Below, in pieces: positions 63,011 through 64,000 of a stretch of DNA of 64,000 bases (position 1 is its first letter; the number at the start of each line of letters is the position of its first letter). The DNA comes from Antedon mediterranea. Lineage: Eukaryota > Echinodermata > Crinoidea > Comatulida > Antedonidae. The notes below the pieces were generated by a model. That model was given only the letters and a program-made list of their open reading frames with translations, did not search any database and was not told the origin of the DNA. The translations under genes and the position numbers were made by a program. The DNA is taken from NCBI RefSeq assembly GCF_964355755.1, contig NC_092678.1, positions 8,282,922-8,346,921 on the forward strand, given 5' to 3'.

Positions 63011-63744
63011 GAGGCTTCTCATAGAAACCTTTTCAATCCAGTCCAGATGGTCTGAATGTCATACAACATGGAGGTCATTGTCAAACTGCTGTTGAACATC
63101 TTTGTATTTCTACTGGTTAAAAAATCGTTAAAATACTTATACATCCCAATAAATACTGTAACCATGGCAATATAAATGCCATCTGGAAAAAATGGAATGT
63201 AGATCATCCAGAAGCAACAGGAACGGAGATGTCACTCATCTGCATCTTCAGCTGGTCATGTGTATCGCTTTGGACTGACATGTTCACCCCAGGGTATCCC
63301 TGTCTGTATACCATTGTTGATTACAGCAAAAACAACATTTTTTGCCAAAATTGACACATTATGTTGTGTTTTTCCGCAAAAATGACATTCTAAATAAATT
63401 GTTATGACTATAAGTTTGATATCAATGAATAGAAAATTTAATAAGCTTTCGGATGACATAAATCAAACTTGTATATAATGTATTTCAAATGGTTAAATAT
63501 ATGTAATTAATGGGGCATATTAATTTTGACTTTATTGACCTCTGACCCCTTGACCCAATGCTTGGATTTTCGGTGACTTTTAGTATGTCGTTCTACACTT
63601 TATATGGAATTTAAAAATACTTGGTTTGTTACTATTGCAATTTTTGGTGGGTATATCATTAGATTGACTGGACTATATTGTGTATAAATTAGGTGAGATT
63701 CCTTCCTTAATAACCTTTGTTCGTAAAATGTAAATTGGAAATCA

Positions 63745-64000
63745 GACAATAACCACCCATACAATATAAGCACCCGGACAATAACCACCAAGACAATAAC
63801 CACCCAGTCAATAACCACCCAGTCAATAACCACCCGGTCAATAACCACCCGGACAATAACCACCCGGACAATAACCACCCGGACAATAACCACCCGGACA
63901 ATAACCACCCGGTCAATAACCACCCGGACAATAACCACCCAGACAATAACCACCCAACCTGGACAATAACCACCCAACCTGGACAATAACCACCCAGACA
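63745..64000 (+). repeat. 15 bp minisatellite, second array, runs off window
   Basis: Same unit and same leading order of variants as 59041-59446 (ACCCATACAATATAAGCACC, then CCAAGACAATAACCACCCAG), as expected for a tandem duplicate. Confidence 0.95.

Larger units (their letters stand above)
59509..63675. mobile_element. 4.17 kb DNA transposon with ~130 bp terminal inverted repeats
   Basis: The ends TAGTCCAGTCAATCTA and its complement begin inverted repeats of about 130 bp, with blocks such as ATTGCAATAGTAAC and AAAAGTCACCGAAAAT shared. Comparison with the intact exon copy gives the empty site exactly: TAT is duplicated (3 bp TSD). Inside are three diverged tandem repeats, a LINE fragment and a decayed - strand gene. 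The superfamily is undetermined. Confidence 0.88.

Overview
The window is animal (metazoan) nuclear DNA. It is AT-rich, has spliced genes with GT-AG introns, and is dense in decayed retrotransposons, MITE-like elements, SINEs and minisatellites. Several features point to an echinoderm or close deuterostome relative: the palindromic octamer TAGGCCTA recurs throughout, even inside coding exons; there is an NLR-type innate-immunity gene with death-effector-like domains; there is a small tandem family of two-exon caveolins; and there is a 5S-rRNA/tRNA composite SINE of the Deu-SINE kind. The species cannot be named from the sequence alone. Layout: 0-4.5 kb holds a hAT-like end, a Penelope-like (PLE) reverse transcriptase fragment and a CR1/Rex-like LINE 3' end. 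4.59-12.76 kb holds an NLR gene that I reconstruct as three exons joined in compatible phase (DED-like exon, short membrane exon, NACHT/LRR exon). Its 4.6 kb first intron carries a PLE that has itself been hit by two other transposons. 12.8-18.8 kb is gene-free and rich in foldbacks, tandem repeats and SINEs. 18.85-21.82 kb is a 990-residue polytopic membrane protein with a signal peptide and no family I recognise. 23.7-24.7, 44.0-45.0 and 47.0-48.0 kb are three caveolin genes on the + strand with the same intron position. Between them sit an intronless profilin with a secretory signal peptide (27.05-27.53 kb, - strand) and an 8.6 kb CR1/L2-like LINE on the - strand, split by a 4.7 kb L1/Tx1-like LINE on the + strand with a 17 bp target-site duplication and an open ORF2. 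52.0-53.35 kb is a single-exon TRIM-like RING/B-box/coiled-coil protein with a C-terminal membrane anchor (- strand). 58.19 kb starts the first coding exon of an MFSD3-like transporter (+ strand), whose later exons lie beyond the window. Its intron contains a 15 bp minisatellite, a partial exon duplication and a 4.17 kb TIR transposon. The clearest undescribed-looking items are: the membrane-tethered DED-NACHT arrangement whose final membrane segment is encoded by an ATT/GTT microsatellite; the secreted profilin; a 155-182 bp MITE family whose four copies all have perfect 9 bp target-site duplications; the duplicated upstream module shared by the divergent TRIM and MFSD3-like genes; and the 4.17 kb TIR element with internal triplicated repeats. 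Splice models are inferred from splice-site sequence and phase only; no transcript evidence was available.
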